A DNA stretch of 14,141 bases, from NCBI GenBank assembly GCA_934773085.1, contig CAKVMU010000019.1:1-14141 (forward strand), written 5' to 3'. The stretch is from an uncultured Candidatus Melainabacteria bacterium (GTDB lineage Bacteria; Cyanobacteriota; Vampirovibrionia; Gastranaerophilales; Gastranaerophilaceae). Under the pieces are notes generated by a model. It did no database searches. It was not told where the DNA came from and saw nothing but the letters and a program-made list of their open reading frames with translations. This document shows, piece after piece, positions 1 through 5,251 of this stretch (positions are counted from its first letter, which is position 1; each line of letters starts with the position of its first letter). The translations under genes and the position numbers were made by a program.

Positions 1-2
1 CA

Positions 3-1343
3 TTAATCCACCTTAAAGTATTCTCTTATAATCGGAGCATTTTCGCCGGTTGTAAATATTATAAGATTGTCGCCTGCCATAAGTTCTGTAGTTCCGTTAG
101 GTATGATAATCCTGTTACGTCTTTGTACCACTCCGACAATAGCTTTTGCAGGGAATTTTAACTCCATAATCTTGTGTGTAGGATAATCTTCCGGCAAAAG
201 AATTGTTATAACTTCTCCCTTGCCCTGTTCTACAGTTGCCAAAATTCCGACATTGTTGCCACAGAGGTTGTTCTTAATTTCGTTCAAAGATGCTGTTTTT
301 GGAGAAATTGCAATATCAACTCCGACTCTTTCAAATAAAGCTGCGTTTGCACTCTTTGTAACTCTGGAGATAACTCTTTTTACACCCAACTGTTTTACTA
401 ATAATGAGCATAAAAGGTTCTTTTCGTCATTGTTAGTAACGCTGACTACAACATCGGAAGAGCTGATATCTTCCTCGTTTAGCAGCTCCAAATCGGTTCC
501 GTCACCATTAATAATAAGTGAACTTCCGAGTTGTTCGGCTAAAAATTCGCAACGTTGTTCGTCTTTTTCTATGATTTTAATTTTGAGCTTCAAGTCTTCT
601 AAGCATTTTGCGAGTTTAAGTCCTACGTTTCCACCGCCTATAATTGCAACATTTTTTACAAACTCTTTTTCGTGGAAGAATGTTCCGGCAAGTATGTCGA
701 GTGAATGAGAAAGCCCCATGAAAATAGCTTTGTCATCCTGATGCAGAACTGTTTCCCCGTTTGGAATCAATAATTCCTCTCCACGAGTAATTCCGACTAT
801 TAGTGTATCTTTCGGGAATCCGCAATTCTTAACCATTTGGTTAACAAGCACAGATTTTTCTGTAATTTTGTATTCCAATAAACGTGCTCTTCCGTCAGCA
901 AAGTTTTCAACATCCAGAGCTTTAGCAACAGTGATAATTCTGAAGATTTCTTGAGTCAGAAGCTCTTCCGGCCAGATTACAAAATCTACGTAGAAGTCTC
1001 CGTTGTATTCAGCATCTTTTGTGATTTTTAGAGAAGATTTGTATTCTTCTTTGCGGACAAAACACATTGTACAAACATCACTTAGTCTTTTAGCTGTTAG
1101 ACATGCAACAATGTTGAGCTCGTCAGAATCCGTGCAGGCAATGAATACATCTGCATTCTTGATGTTTGCTTGTTTTAAAATTTCTATATTTGAAGCGTTT
1201 CCGTCAACAAAACTTATGTCAAGTTTGTTGAATATGTCAGCTTTGTTTTTTTCGTCATCAATAACGGTGATGTCGTTGGCTGTATAAAATTGAGAAGCTA
1301 TCATAGACCCAATTTCATTTGCACCGAAAATAATTATCTTCAT
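3..1343 (-). CDS. trkA: Trk system K+ transport regulatory protein TrkA
   Basis: This is the peripheral, NAD(H)-binding regulatory subunit that sits on the cytoplasmic face of a TrkH/KtrB-type K+ channel and gates uptake. The 446 residues have the classic duplicated RCK layout. A first Rossmann domain starts at residue 1 with GANEIG at 7-12. A first RCK_C domain spans about 145-215. A second Rossmann domain carries GGGNVG at 236-241, and a second RCK_C domain covers about 365-446. The length fits full-length two-domain TrkA. In the first nucleotide loop the middle glycine of GxGxxG is Asn9, whereas the second loop is canonical. The ATG at 1343 is the natural start because the Rossmann strand follows directly; GGAG lies about 12 bases upstream. 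No membrane partner gene is visible, so trkH would lie to the left of the window or elsewhere. Confidence 0.95.
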   Translation of the reverse strand: MKIIIFGANEIGSMIASQFYTANDITVIDDEKNKADIFNKLDISFVDGNASNIEILKQANIKNADVFIACTDSDELNIVACLTAKRLSDVCTMCFVRKEEYKSSLKITKDAEYNGDFYVDFVIWPEELLTQEIFRIITVAKALDVENFADGRARLLEYKITEKSVLVNQMVKNCGFPKDTLIVGITRGEELLIPNGETVLHQDDKAIFMGLSHSLDILAGTFFHEKEFVKNVAIIGGGNVGLKLAKCLEDLKLKIKIIEKDEQRCEFLAEQLGSSLIINGDGTDLELLNEEDISSSDVVVSVTNNDEKNLLCSLLVKQLGVKRVISRVTKSANAALFERVGVDIAISPKTASLNEIKNNLCGNNVGILATVEQGKGEVITILLPEDYPTHKIMELKFPAKAIVGVVQRRNRIIIPNGTTELMAGDNLIIFTTGENAPIIREYFKVD

Positions 1344-1380
1344 GACCTACATTTAACTCCAAATATATAATAAAGTCAAA

Positions 1381-1412
1381 GGGGTGTAGGGGTAAATGGG
1401 GGTAAATGGGGG
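1381..1412 (+). other. G-quadruplex-type motif upstream of trkA
   Basis: Four G-runs of 4, 4, 5 and 5 bases lie at 1381-1384, 1389-1392, 1398-1402 and 1408-1412, separated by loops of 4, 5 and 5 bases. This satisfies the usual G3+N1-7 pattern with room for four tetrads. It starts 38 bases upstream of the trkA start codon. The G-rich strand is the template strand for trkA, so a folded structure could affect trkA transcription. Formation in the cell is inference. Confidence 0.6.
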
Positions 1413-1418
1413 TAAATA
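1389..1418 (+). repeat. 10-bp tandem repeat, three copies
   Basis: GGGGTAAATG occurs at 1389-1398 and 1399-1408, and GGGGTAAATA at 1409-1418. The nine-base core GGGGTAAAT recurs alone at 1837-1845, at the other end of the intergenic region. The array provides three of the four G-runs of the quadruplex-type motif and could vary in copy number by slippage. Confidence 0.85.
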
Positions 1419-1460
1419 TATTGGGTTAATTGGTTGAGACTACAGGTTTGGCGGTTTTAA

Positions 1461-1508
1461 GTTGAAGAGTTGAACGGTTGAAATGTTGAACAGTTGAAAA
1501 GTTGAATG
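1461..1508 (+). repeat. 8-bp periodic repeat GTTGAANN, six copies
   Basis: GTTGAA occurs six times in exact 8-base register (starting at 1461, 1469, 1477, 1485, 1493 and 1501). The two spacer bases differ each time (GA, CG, AT, CA, AA, TG). Conservation of six positions with a free dinucleotide is more regular than simple slippage of one unit would leave. Two inverted copies in the same 8-base register lie at 1650-1667, so the array may form one end of a small repeat element. Confidence 0.85.
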
Positions 1509-1521
1509 GCTCGTTATTCCT

Positions 1522-1536
1522 TCTCCCGTCGGGAGA
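1522..1536. repeat. Small GC-rich hairpin TCTCCC-GTC-GGGAGA
   Basis: A perfect 6-bp stem (1522-1527 with 1531-1536) with a 3-base loop opens the GC-rich block inside the intergenic region. A second hairpin in the same block pairs GCCAAA (1583-1588) with TTTGGC (1595-1600). There is no T-run, so a terminator role is unlikely; both look like parts of a dispersed non-coding repeat. Confidence 0.55.
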
Positions 1537-1649
1537 GCGGATTTTCGGTAGGGCGACGGCAAAGCCTAGCCCGTAAGGTCGAGCCAAACGTTACTTTGGC
1601 GAGAACCCGAATAATCCAAGACAAGGTTAGGATGAGGGGAAATACAAAC

Positions 1650-1667
1650 TTTTCAACTCTTCAACTG
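1650..1667 (-). repeat. Inverted partner of the GTTGAANN array
   Basis: Read on the minus strand these 18 bases match 1491-1508 at 15 of 18 positions, including two GTTGAA units 8 bases apart. With the array at 1461-1508 they bracket the GC-rich block 1509-1649 as imperfect terminal inverted repeats. This is a MITE-like layout, but no target-site duplication was identified. Confidence 0.5.
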
Positions 1668-1683
1668 TTGCCGGTGCGTAAGT

Positions 1684-1722
1684 CGTAGGATGCGATAAAT
1701 CAAAGATTTACCACATCCTACG
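1684..1722. repeat. Stem-loop with 9-bp outer and 6-bp inner stem
   Basis: CGTAGGATG (1684-1692) pairs with CATCCTACG (1714-1722). After a small internal loop, TAAATC (1696-1701) pairs with GATTTA (1705-1710) around a 3-base AAA loop. No T-run follows on either strand, so it is not a standard terminator. It may be another dispersed palindromic repeat or part of a small RNA. Confidence 0.6.
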
Positions 1723-1750
1723 TCTCTCCAAGGGGGACACATCAGAAATA

Positions 1751-1837
1751 CTGTCGTCCTGAATTTATTTCAGGACCTTACCGGTATGTCGTGTGACTAA
1801 AGGCTGGTAAGATTCTGAAACGAGTTCAGAATGACAG
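1751..1837. repeat. Pair of inverted 32-bp REP-like palindromic elements
   Basis: Element 1 (1751-1782) and element 2 (1806-1837, inverted) match at 25 of 32 positions and are separated by 23 bases. Each contains its own 8-bp hairpin with a 5-base loop: GTCCTGAA/TTCAGGAC at 1756-1763/1769-1776, and ATTCTGAA/TTCAGAAT at 1812-1819/1825-1832. All seven differences are accounted for: three fall in the loop, and the other four form two compensated base-pair changes (G-C to A-T, and C-G to T-A). The covariation indicates that the hairpin fold is what is conserved. The layout matches a BIME-like pair of REP elements. Confidence 0.8.
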
Positions 1838-1921
1838 GGGTAAATTTCTTAATCACTTGCTCACTCAAATACGCCAAGCTAGTAATCTTGACCAACCAGC
1901 CCGAATATTTACGCCCCCCCT

Positions 1922-2542
1922 CTAGCTGAGGGTTTTTACGGCGCCGACGATTTTCCCGATAACTTTCAGTTCTTGGGAAGTGCTTCCGTTTATTGTACGC
2001 ACTCTGTATTCCGGATTATCGGATTTGATGATGATTTCATCAAGATTTTTTGATAGTCGTTTTACATAAAATTCGTTGTTGAAACAAAAGACGTATATTT
2101 TGTTATCTTGTATCTGTTCTCCGCACCAATGCTCAACGATTAATTTGTCTCCGCTGTCAATAGTAGGCGCCATGCTGTTTCCGGAGGCATTGATTATTGA
2201 ATAGGTTTTTTGTTTGGAGAACCCGTTTATGAGCAGGGTGGAAATTGGCAACTTGATTTTTTCTTCTGAGAATACGATGCTTCCGTTTCCGCAGCTGGCG
2301 AATACATCCGTATAGTAATCAATGTGGATTACGTTTTCATCAAAATTGTCGGTTTCATTAAATAGCGTAATATGAAAAAAATCTTCGATTTTTTTCAGCT
2401 CGCTGACGGTAACTTGACTTTCGTTTTTAATCCTGTTGCTAACGGTTTGTCTTGTGATACCTAAGCTTTCTGCTAGTGTAGATTGATTTATAAAATACCC
2501 TGTTTTTTTGGAAATTATTGCTATTAGTTCTTCAAGTTTCAT
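1922..2542 (-). CDS. S24-family self-cleaving transcriptional repressor (LexA/CI type)
   Basis: The protein should bind the adjacent operator and be inactivated by autocleavage under DNA damage, as for phage CI-type repressors. It has 206 residues. The N-terminal helix-turn-helix (about 5-55) includes the recognition segment ESLGITRQTVSNRI at 25-38. The C-terminal S24 peptidase domain (about 85-206) carries the nucleophile Ser123 in GNSMAPT and the general-base Lys161 in FYVKRL, 38 residues apart as expected. The likely cleavage bond is Cys84-Gly85 in ASCGNG, a Cys-Gly site as in UmuD rather than the Ala-Gly of LexA. GGTG lies just before the ATG. It is divergent from a two-gene + strand module across a 174-base region with a strong promoter and overlapping inverted repeat. 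It could be a genomic stress regulator rather than a phage repressor, but the neighbours favour a phage-like module. Confidence 0.9.
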   Translation of the reverse strand: MKLEELIAIISKKTGYFINQSTLAESLGITRQTVSNRIKNESQVTVSELKKIEDFFHITLFNETDNFDENVIHIDYYTDVFASCGNGSIVFSEEKIKLPISTLLINGFSKQKTYSIINASGNSMAPTIDSGDKLIVEHWCGEQIQDNKIYVFCFNNEFYVKRLSKNLDEIIIKSDNPEYRVRTINGSTSQELKVIGKIVGAVKTLS

Positions 2543-2569
2543 GTTTCACCATATTTTTTAAAATAACAC

Positions 2570-2598
2570 TTGACATTTGTATGATATAATCTTACAAT
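2570..2598 (+). promoter_or_regulatory. Sigma70-type promoter for the two-gene module
   Basis: TTGACA at 2570-2575 is a perfect -35 box, spaced 17 bases from TACAAT at 2593-2598 (5 of 6 consensus). It points away from the repressor gene, toward the small genes at 2717 and 2931. Transcription would begin near 2605 and leave a leader of about 110 bases. Confidence 0.7.
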
Positions 2599-2617
2599 AT
2601 AATACAAGATGTAAGAT
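2589..2617. promoter_or_regulatory. Putative operator of the S24 repressor
   Basis: ATCTTACA (2589-2596) and TGTAAGAT (2610-2617) are perfect 8-base inverted arms with centres 21 bases, about two helical turns, apart. A second overlapping inverted pair, ACAATAT (2594-2600) and ATATTGT (2616-2622), uses the same centre region. The arms cover the -10 box and presumed start of the rightward promoter, where a dimeric repressor would block RNA polymerase. Assignment to the neighbouring repressor rests on position. A 10-bp palindrome TATCATGATA at 2665-2674 is a possible further site. Confidence 0.6.
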
Positions 2618-2716
2618 ATTGTCTGATATTAAAACATATAATAATGCGTCTGTCAATTACCGACTATCATGATAATAACTTGAAAATGTTGAATTTGGAA
2701 GGAAGAGATTTGATAA

Positions 2717-2941
2717 ATGGGGTACAAATATAATGTATCATGTAGTGAAACAGTGGTTAAAAATTGGACACCAACAGCGGTGGATTGTTATATGCTCGGG
2801 TGTACCTGTTCGGTGTGTAACCTTAATAAAATATATTTTAGAGGGAAAATGGGGAGCGGGTTCAAATGTCGAATGAAGGATGCTGTGATTGAATTGGTGA
2901 GAAGGTTTGGTGCTCCGGAGGTTGATTCGTATGAAAGATAG
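2717..2941 (+). CDS. Small cysteine-rich protein of unknown function
   Basis: A 74-residue protein with six cysteines (9, 24, 29, 31, 34 and 51). The core C-x4-C-x-C-x2-C followed 17 residues later by CRMK suggests a small metal-binding, probably zinc-ribbon-like, knuckle. Behind it is an amphipathic helix, DAVIELVRRFGAP (55-67), of the kind used in DNA or protein contacts. The ATG has a strong purine-rich ribosome site (GGAAGGAAGAG, 2697-2707). It is first in the module controlled by the promoter/operator at 2570-2617 and overlaps the next gene by 11 bases. I do not recognise a named family. A Cys-rich DNA-associated regulator is possible, and so is an anti-repressor or another small phage-like factor; none is demonstrated. 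Confidence 0.75.
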   Translation: MGYKYNVSCSETVVKNWTPTAVDCYMLGCTCSVCNLNKIYFRGKMGSGFKCRMKDAVIELVRRFGAPEVDSYER

Positions 2942-3227
2942 AAGGATAAGTTCAAGGAATAATGGTCAAAAGGGCGGTCGCCCAAGGCAAGACTCAAGTA
3001 TACGTATAGAATTACCGGATATTAATCTGGTAATTCTTACCCCGACCCAGTACGGTTCATTATTGGAAAAATATGGGTATGCGATTTTAAGAAAGGCATT
3101 GTTGATACTGGACAAATGGCTGAACACACCAAGTGGCGAAAAGTACGTGGGCAAAAATAATTACGCACATTTTCGTTCTGATGGTTGGGTGCTTAATACA
3201 GCAAAAGAAGTTAAACCGCAAATCTAA
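2931..3227 (+). CDS. Small phage-like DNA-binding/replication-associated protein
   Basis: A 98-residue protein. The basic, low-complexity N-terminus contains NNGQKGGRPR (10-19), a motif often seen in front of DNA-binding segments. Residues 36-89 follow the layout LT..QY..L...YG......L..LD.WL....KY.GKNNYAHFRSDGWVL. This resembles the C-terminal region of phage replisome-organiser/replication initiator proteins, where a conserved Y-x2-H-x5-W patch is typical. The protein is much shorter than those, so it may be only that domain. I chose the ATG at 2931, preceded by GGAGG at 2917-2921, over the upstream in-frame TTG at 2907. It overlaps the upstream gene by 11 bases, consistent with translational coupling, and its last 17 bases overlap the convergent ychF end. 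The family link comes from motif reading only. Confidence 0.7.
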   Translation: MKDRRISSRNNGQKGGRPRQDSSIRIELPDINLVILTPTQYGSLLEKYGYAILRKALLILDKWLNTPSGEKYVGKNNYAHFRSDGWVLNTAKEVKPQI

Positions 3228-4308
3228 AGTGAACGATGTCTCCGTCTTCTACGATGTAGTCTTTGCCTTCTAATCTTGTAACACCTTTGTCTTTGCAAGC
3301 TGTGTAAGAGCCACATTCTACGAAATCTTTGTAGGATGTAACTTCGGCACGTATAAATCCTTTTTCAAAATCGGTATGGATAACGCCGGCTGCTTGCGGA
3401 GCTTTTGTTCCTGCGGAACAAGTCCAAGCACGGGTTTCTTTTTCTCCGGCTGTAATAAAGGTTATCAGGTTAAGAAGTTTGTAAACTGATTTAATCATTT
3501 TATCAATACCGCTGTTTTCAACACCGAGTTCTGCGAGATATTCTTTTGCTCCTTCGTCTCCGAGCTCAACGAGTTCTTCTTCAATACGGGCGCAGATGAT
3601 AACTGTTTGTGCACCGTGTGATTGGGCATATTCTTCAACTCGTTTTGTGTAATCGTTTCCGGATTTGAGATCGAATTCTGATACATTGGCACAATAGATA
3701 ACCGGTTTTACAGACATTAAGTTAAGTGGTTTTATCACTTCAATTTCATCTTCGTTAAAGTGGTCTTTTAAGTTAATAAAAGTTCCTTCGTTAAGTAATT
3801 CTGTTAGTTTTTTAAGTGCTTTGTCTTCTAAAACGGCTTCTTTATCTCCGCCTTTTGCTTGTTTTGAGATTCTAGCAAGACGTCTTTCGACTGACGCCAA
3901 GTCTGCGAGAGCAAGTTCGGCATTGATAACCTCTATGTCGCTTATCGGGTCTACTTTACCGGCCACGTGGATAGTGTTTTCATCGTCAAAACATCTTACA
4001 ACTTGAATGATTGCATCAACTTCTCTGATGTTGTGCAAGAATTGGTTTCCAAGACCTTCGCCGTTGCTTGCGCCTTTTACAAGGCCGGCAATATCCACAA
4101 ATTCTATAACAGTAGGAATTATTTCTTTAGACTTGCACAAATCTGCAAGAACTTGCAACCTTTCATCCGGAACTGTTACGACTCCGACATTTGGTTCAAT
4201 TGTACAAAACGGGTAATTGGCACTCTGTGCGTTCTTTGTAGCAGTTAATGCATTAAATAATGTTGATTTTCCTACGTTAGGAAGTCCTACTATTCCGGCT
4301 CTCAGCAT
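3211..4308 (-). CDS. ychF: Obg-family ATPase YchF
   Basis: YchF is a universally conserved cytoplasmic P-loop ATPase of the Obg/TRAFAC class that associates with ribosomes and modulates translation and the oxidative stress response. The 365 residues are close to the usual length. The G1 loop GLPNVGKST is at 8-16, and the G3 motif DIAGLVKGAS is at 72-81. The G4 position reads NVSE instead of NKxD, the change that gives this family ATP preference. A coiled-coil region around 130-165 and a C-terminal TGS-like domain (about 280-365, ending in VEDGDIVHFRFAV) complete it. The start has AAAGGA about seven bases upstream. It is divergent from the ATP synthase operon. Its stop lies inside the end of the convergent small gene, with a 17-base overlap and no room for a separate terminator. 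Confidence 0.97.
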   Translation of the reverse strand: MLRAGIVGLPNVGKSTLFNALTATKNAQSANYPFCTIEPNVGVVTVPDERLQVLADLCKSKEIIPTVIEFVDIAGLVKGASNGEGLGNQFLHNIREVDAIIQVVRCFDDENTIHVAGKVDPISDIEVINAELALADLASVERRLARISKQAKGGDKEAVLEDKALKKLTELLNEGTFINLKDHFNEDEIEVIKPLNLMSVKPVIYCANVSEFDLKSGNDYTKRVEEYAQSHGAQTVIICARIEEELVELGDEGAKEYLAELGVENSGIDKMIKSVYKLLNLITFITAGEKETRAWTCSAGTKAPQAAGVIHTDFEKGFIRAEVTSYKDFVECGSYTACKDKGVTRLEGKDYIVEDGDIVHFRFAV

Positions 4309-4341
4309 AATAATTCCTTTCTTTAGTCATTCATATAGACT

Positions 4342-4347
4342 ATTTTA
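4342..4347 (-). promoter_or_regulatory. Possible extended -10 box of ychF
   Basis: On the minus strand TGATAAAAT (a TG-n extended -10 with TAAAAT at 4347-4342) lies 34 bases before the ychF start codon. No good -35 box is found at 16-18 bases, so the call rests on the extended -10 alone. Confidence 0.3.
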
Positions 4348-4366
4348 TCACAAATTTATTTTCTCG

Positions 4367-4395
4367 TTGCGAAAGTTGGAATTTTATGTTAGGAT
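4367..4395 (+). promoter_or_regulatory. Candidate promoter of the ATP synthase operon
   Basis: TTGCGA (4367-4372) is separated by 17 bases from TAGGAT (4390-4395), each 4 of 6 to the sigma70 consensus. The predicted start near 4402 gives a short leader ahead of atpB at 4438. It is the best pair in the ychF-atpB divergent region but is not strong. Confidence 0.35.
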
Positions 4396-4437
4396 TGGTT
4401 GGGGAAATTTTTACCCGACAAGAAGAGAGGATGTTCA

Positions 4438-5133
4438 ATGAGCGAAGGACATTGGATAGTTGATAAGGTTATTATGGGGCATTCTGTGGCTTTCAACATG
4501 GATACCTTAGTTACAATGTGGGCAGCTATGGCATTTTTGCTTATAGTTTCGTTTATTGCAACAAGAAAGCTTTCAATTTTCCCGTCAAGACTTCAGTTGG
4601 TTTTTGAAAAAATACTTGGCTATTTTGACGGATTGATTGCAGGTATGATTCCGCAAGGCGGAAGAAAGCACTTCCCATTAATAGCATCTTTGTTTTTATT
4701 CATTGTCACGGCAAACCTTATGGGACAATTGCCATTGAAGGTTATTCATTTAAAGAGTGGTGAAATGGCATCTCCGACGAACGACATAAATCTTACGGCA
4801 GGTCTTGCAATTATTGTATTGGTTTACTATGTAGTTGCCGGTTTGATTAAGAAAAAAGGCAAGTTCCTTTTGCACGAATTCTCGTTCGTAGGCATAATCT
4901 CAATGTTGGTTGAGATACTTGAATTGTTTACAAGACCTTTGACATTGGCATTACGACTTTTTGGAAACATATTGGCAGGAGAAATTCTTATTTCTGCTCT
5001 GTTGAGTTTGGTTGCATTCGGACTTCCTTTGCCGATTATGTTTTTTGAAATTCTTGTAGCTTGTGTGCAGGCACTGGTATTCACTATGTTGACTACGGTC
5101 TATATAGCAACTGCAGTGAATGAAGAGCATTGA
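4438..5133 (+). CDS. atpB: F0F1 ATP synthase subunit a
   Basis: The membrane subunit a forms the proton half-channels beside the c-ring. It has 231 residues with several membrane helices, the first around 22-42. Family hallmarks are the PTNDINLT loop (113-120), the essential Arg173 in TLALRLFGNILAGE, and Gln211 in VQALVFTML, matching E. coli Arg210 and Gln252. An in-frame TTG at 4399 would add 13 residues, but the ATG at 4438 follows GAGAGGA (4425-4431) and places the N-terminus normally. It is first in the operon. The atpI gene that precedes it in many bacteria and cyanobacteria is absent, with ychF directly upstream on the other strand. A 118-base gap separates it from atpE. Confidence 0.97.
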   Translation: MSEGHWIVDKVIMGHSVAFNMDTLVTMWAAMAFLLIVSFIATRKLSIFPSRLQLVFEKILGYFDGLIAGMIPQGGRKHFPLIASLFLFIVTANLMGQLPLKVIHLKSGEMASPTNDINLTAGLAIIVLVYYVVAGLIKKKGKFLLHEFSFVGIISMLVEILELFTRPLTLALRLFGNILAGEILISALLSLVAFGLPLPIMFFEILVACVQALVFTMLTTVYIATAVNEEH

Positions 5134-5168
5134 TTATAAATTTGAACCAACCGATAACGAGTTTAACA

Positions 5169-5218
5169 GGTGCACGAACAAGTTGAATTGAAAGGTTGAA
5201 AAATCAAAAATGTGCACC
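5169..5218. repeat. Inverted repeat in the atpB-atpE gap
   Basis: GGTGCAC (5169-5175) and GTGCACC (5212-5218) are perfect 7-base inverted arms around 36 bases that include two GTTGAA units (from 5182 and 5195), the same hexamer as the tandem array at 1461-1508. It lies directly before the strong atpE ribosome site and could fold in the operon mRNA, affecting c-subunit translation or mRNA processing. Confidence 0.45.
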
Positions 5219-5251
5219 AATCAAAGAGTATAAGAAAAAAGGAGATAACAG

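Larger units (their letters stand above)
1344..1921. repeat. Gene-free repeat-rich intergenic region
   Basis: The 578 bases between trkA and the S24 repressor contain no convincing gene. They hold a chain of unrelated short repeats: a 10-bp G-rich tandem repeat, an 8-bp periodic repeat, a GC-rich block with small hairpins (about 1509-1645), inverted copies of the 8-bp repeat, a 9-bp stem-loop and a pair of REP-like palindromes. The GC-rich block is compositionally unlike the AT-rich flanks. The only long open frame here (1506-1688, +) would encode an Arg-rich 60-residue peptide without a ribosome binding site and lies inside the repeats. The region looks like a landing zone for dispersed non-coding repeat elements; whether the same units occur elsewhere in the genome cannot be seen from here. 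Confidence 0.7.

Noticed and set aside
1461..1508. CRISPR-like array
   Set aside because: The unit is 8 bp with 2 variable bases; far too short for repeats and spacers, and no cas gene is present.
1506..1688. 60-codon open frame in the repeat region
   Set aside because: Arg-rich product, no ribosome site, and it runs through hairpins and repeat units; best seen as an open frame inside a GC-rich repeat.
1344..1921. tRNA or other structured RNA gene in the large gap
   Set aside because: No cloverleaf or T-arm consensus was found; the stems present are short palindromic repeats.
2907..2930. TTG start extending the phage-like gene
   Set aside because: The ATG at 2931 has GGAGG at ideal spacing; the TTG has no clear ribosome site and would deepen the overlap with the upstream gene.
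4399..4437. TTG start adding 13 residues to subunit a
   Set aside because: The extension lies at the predicted transcription start and lacks a ribosome site; the ATG at 4438 has GAGAGGA.
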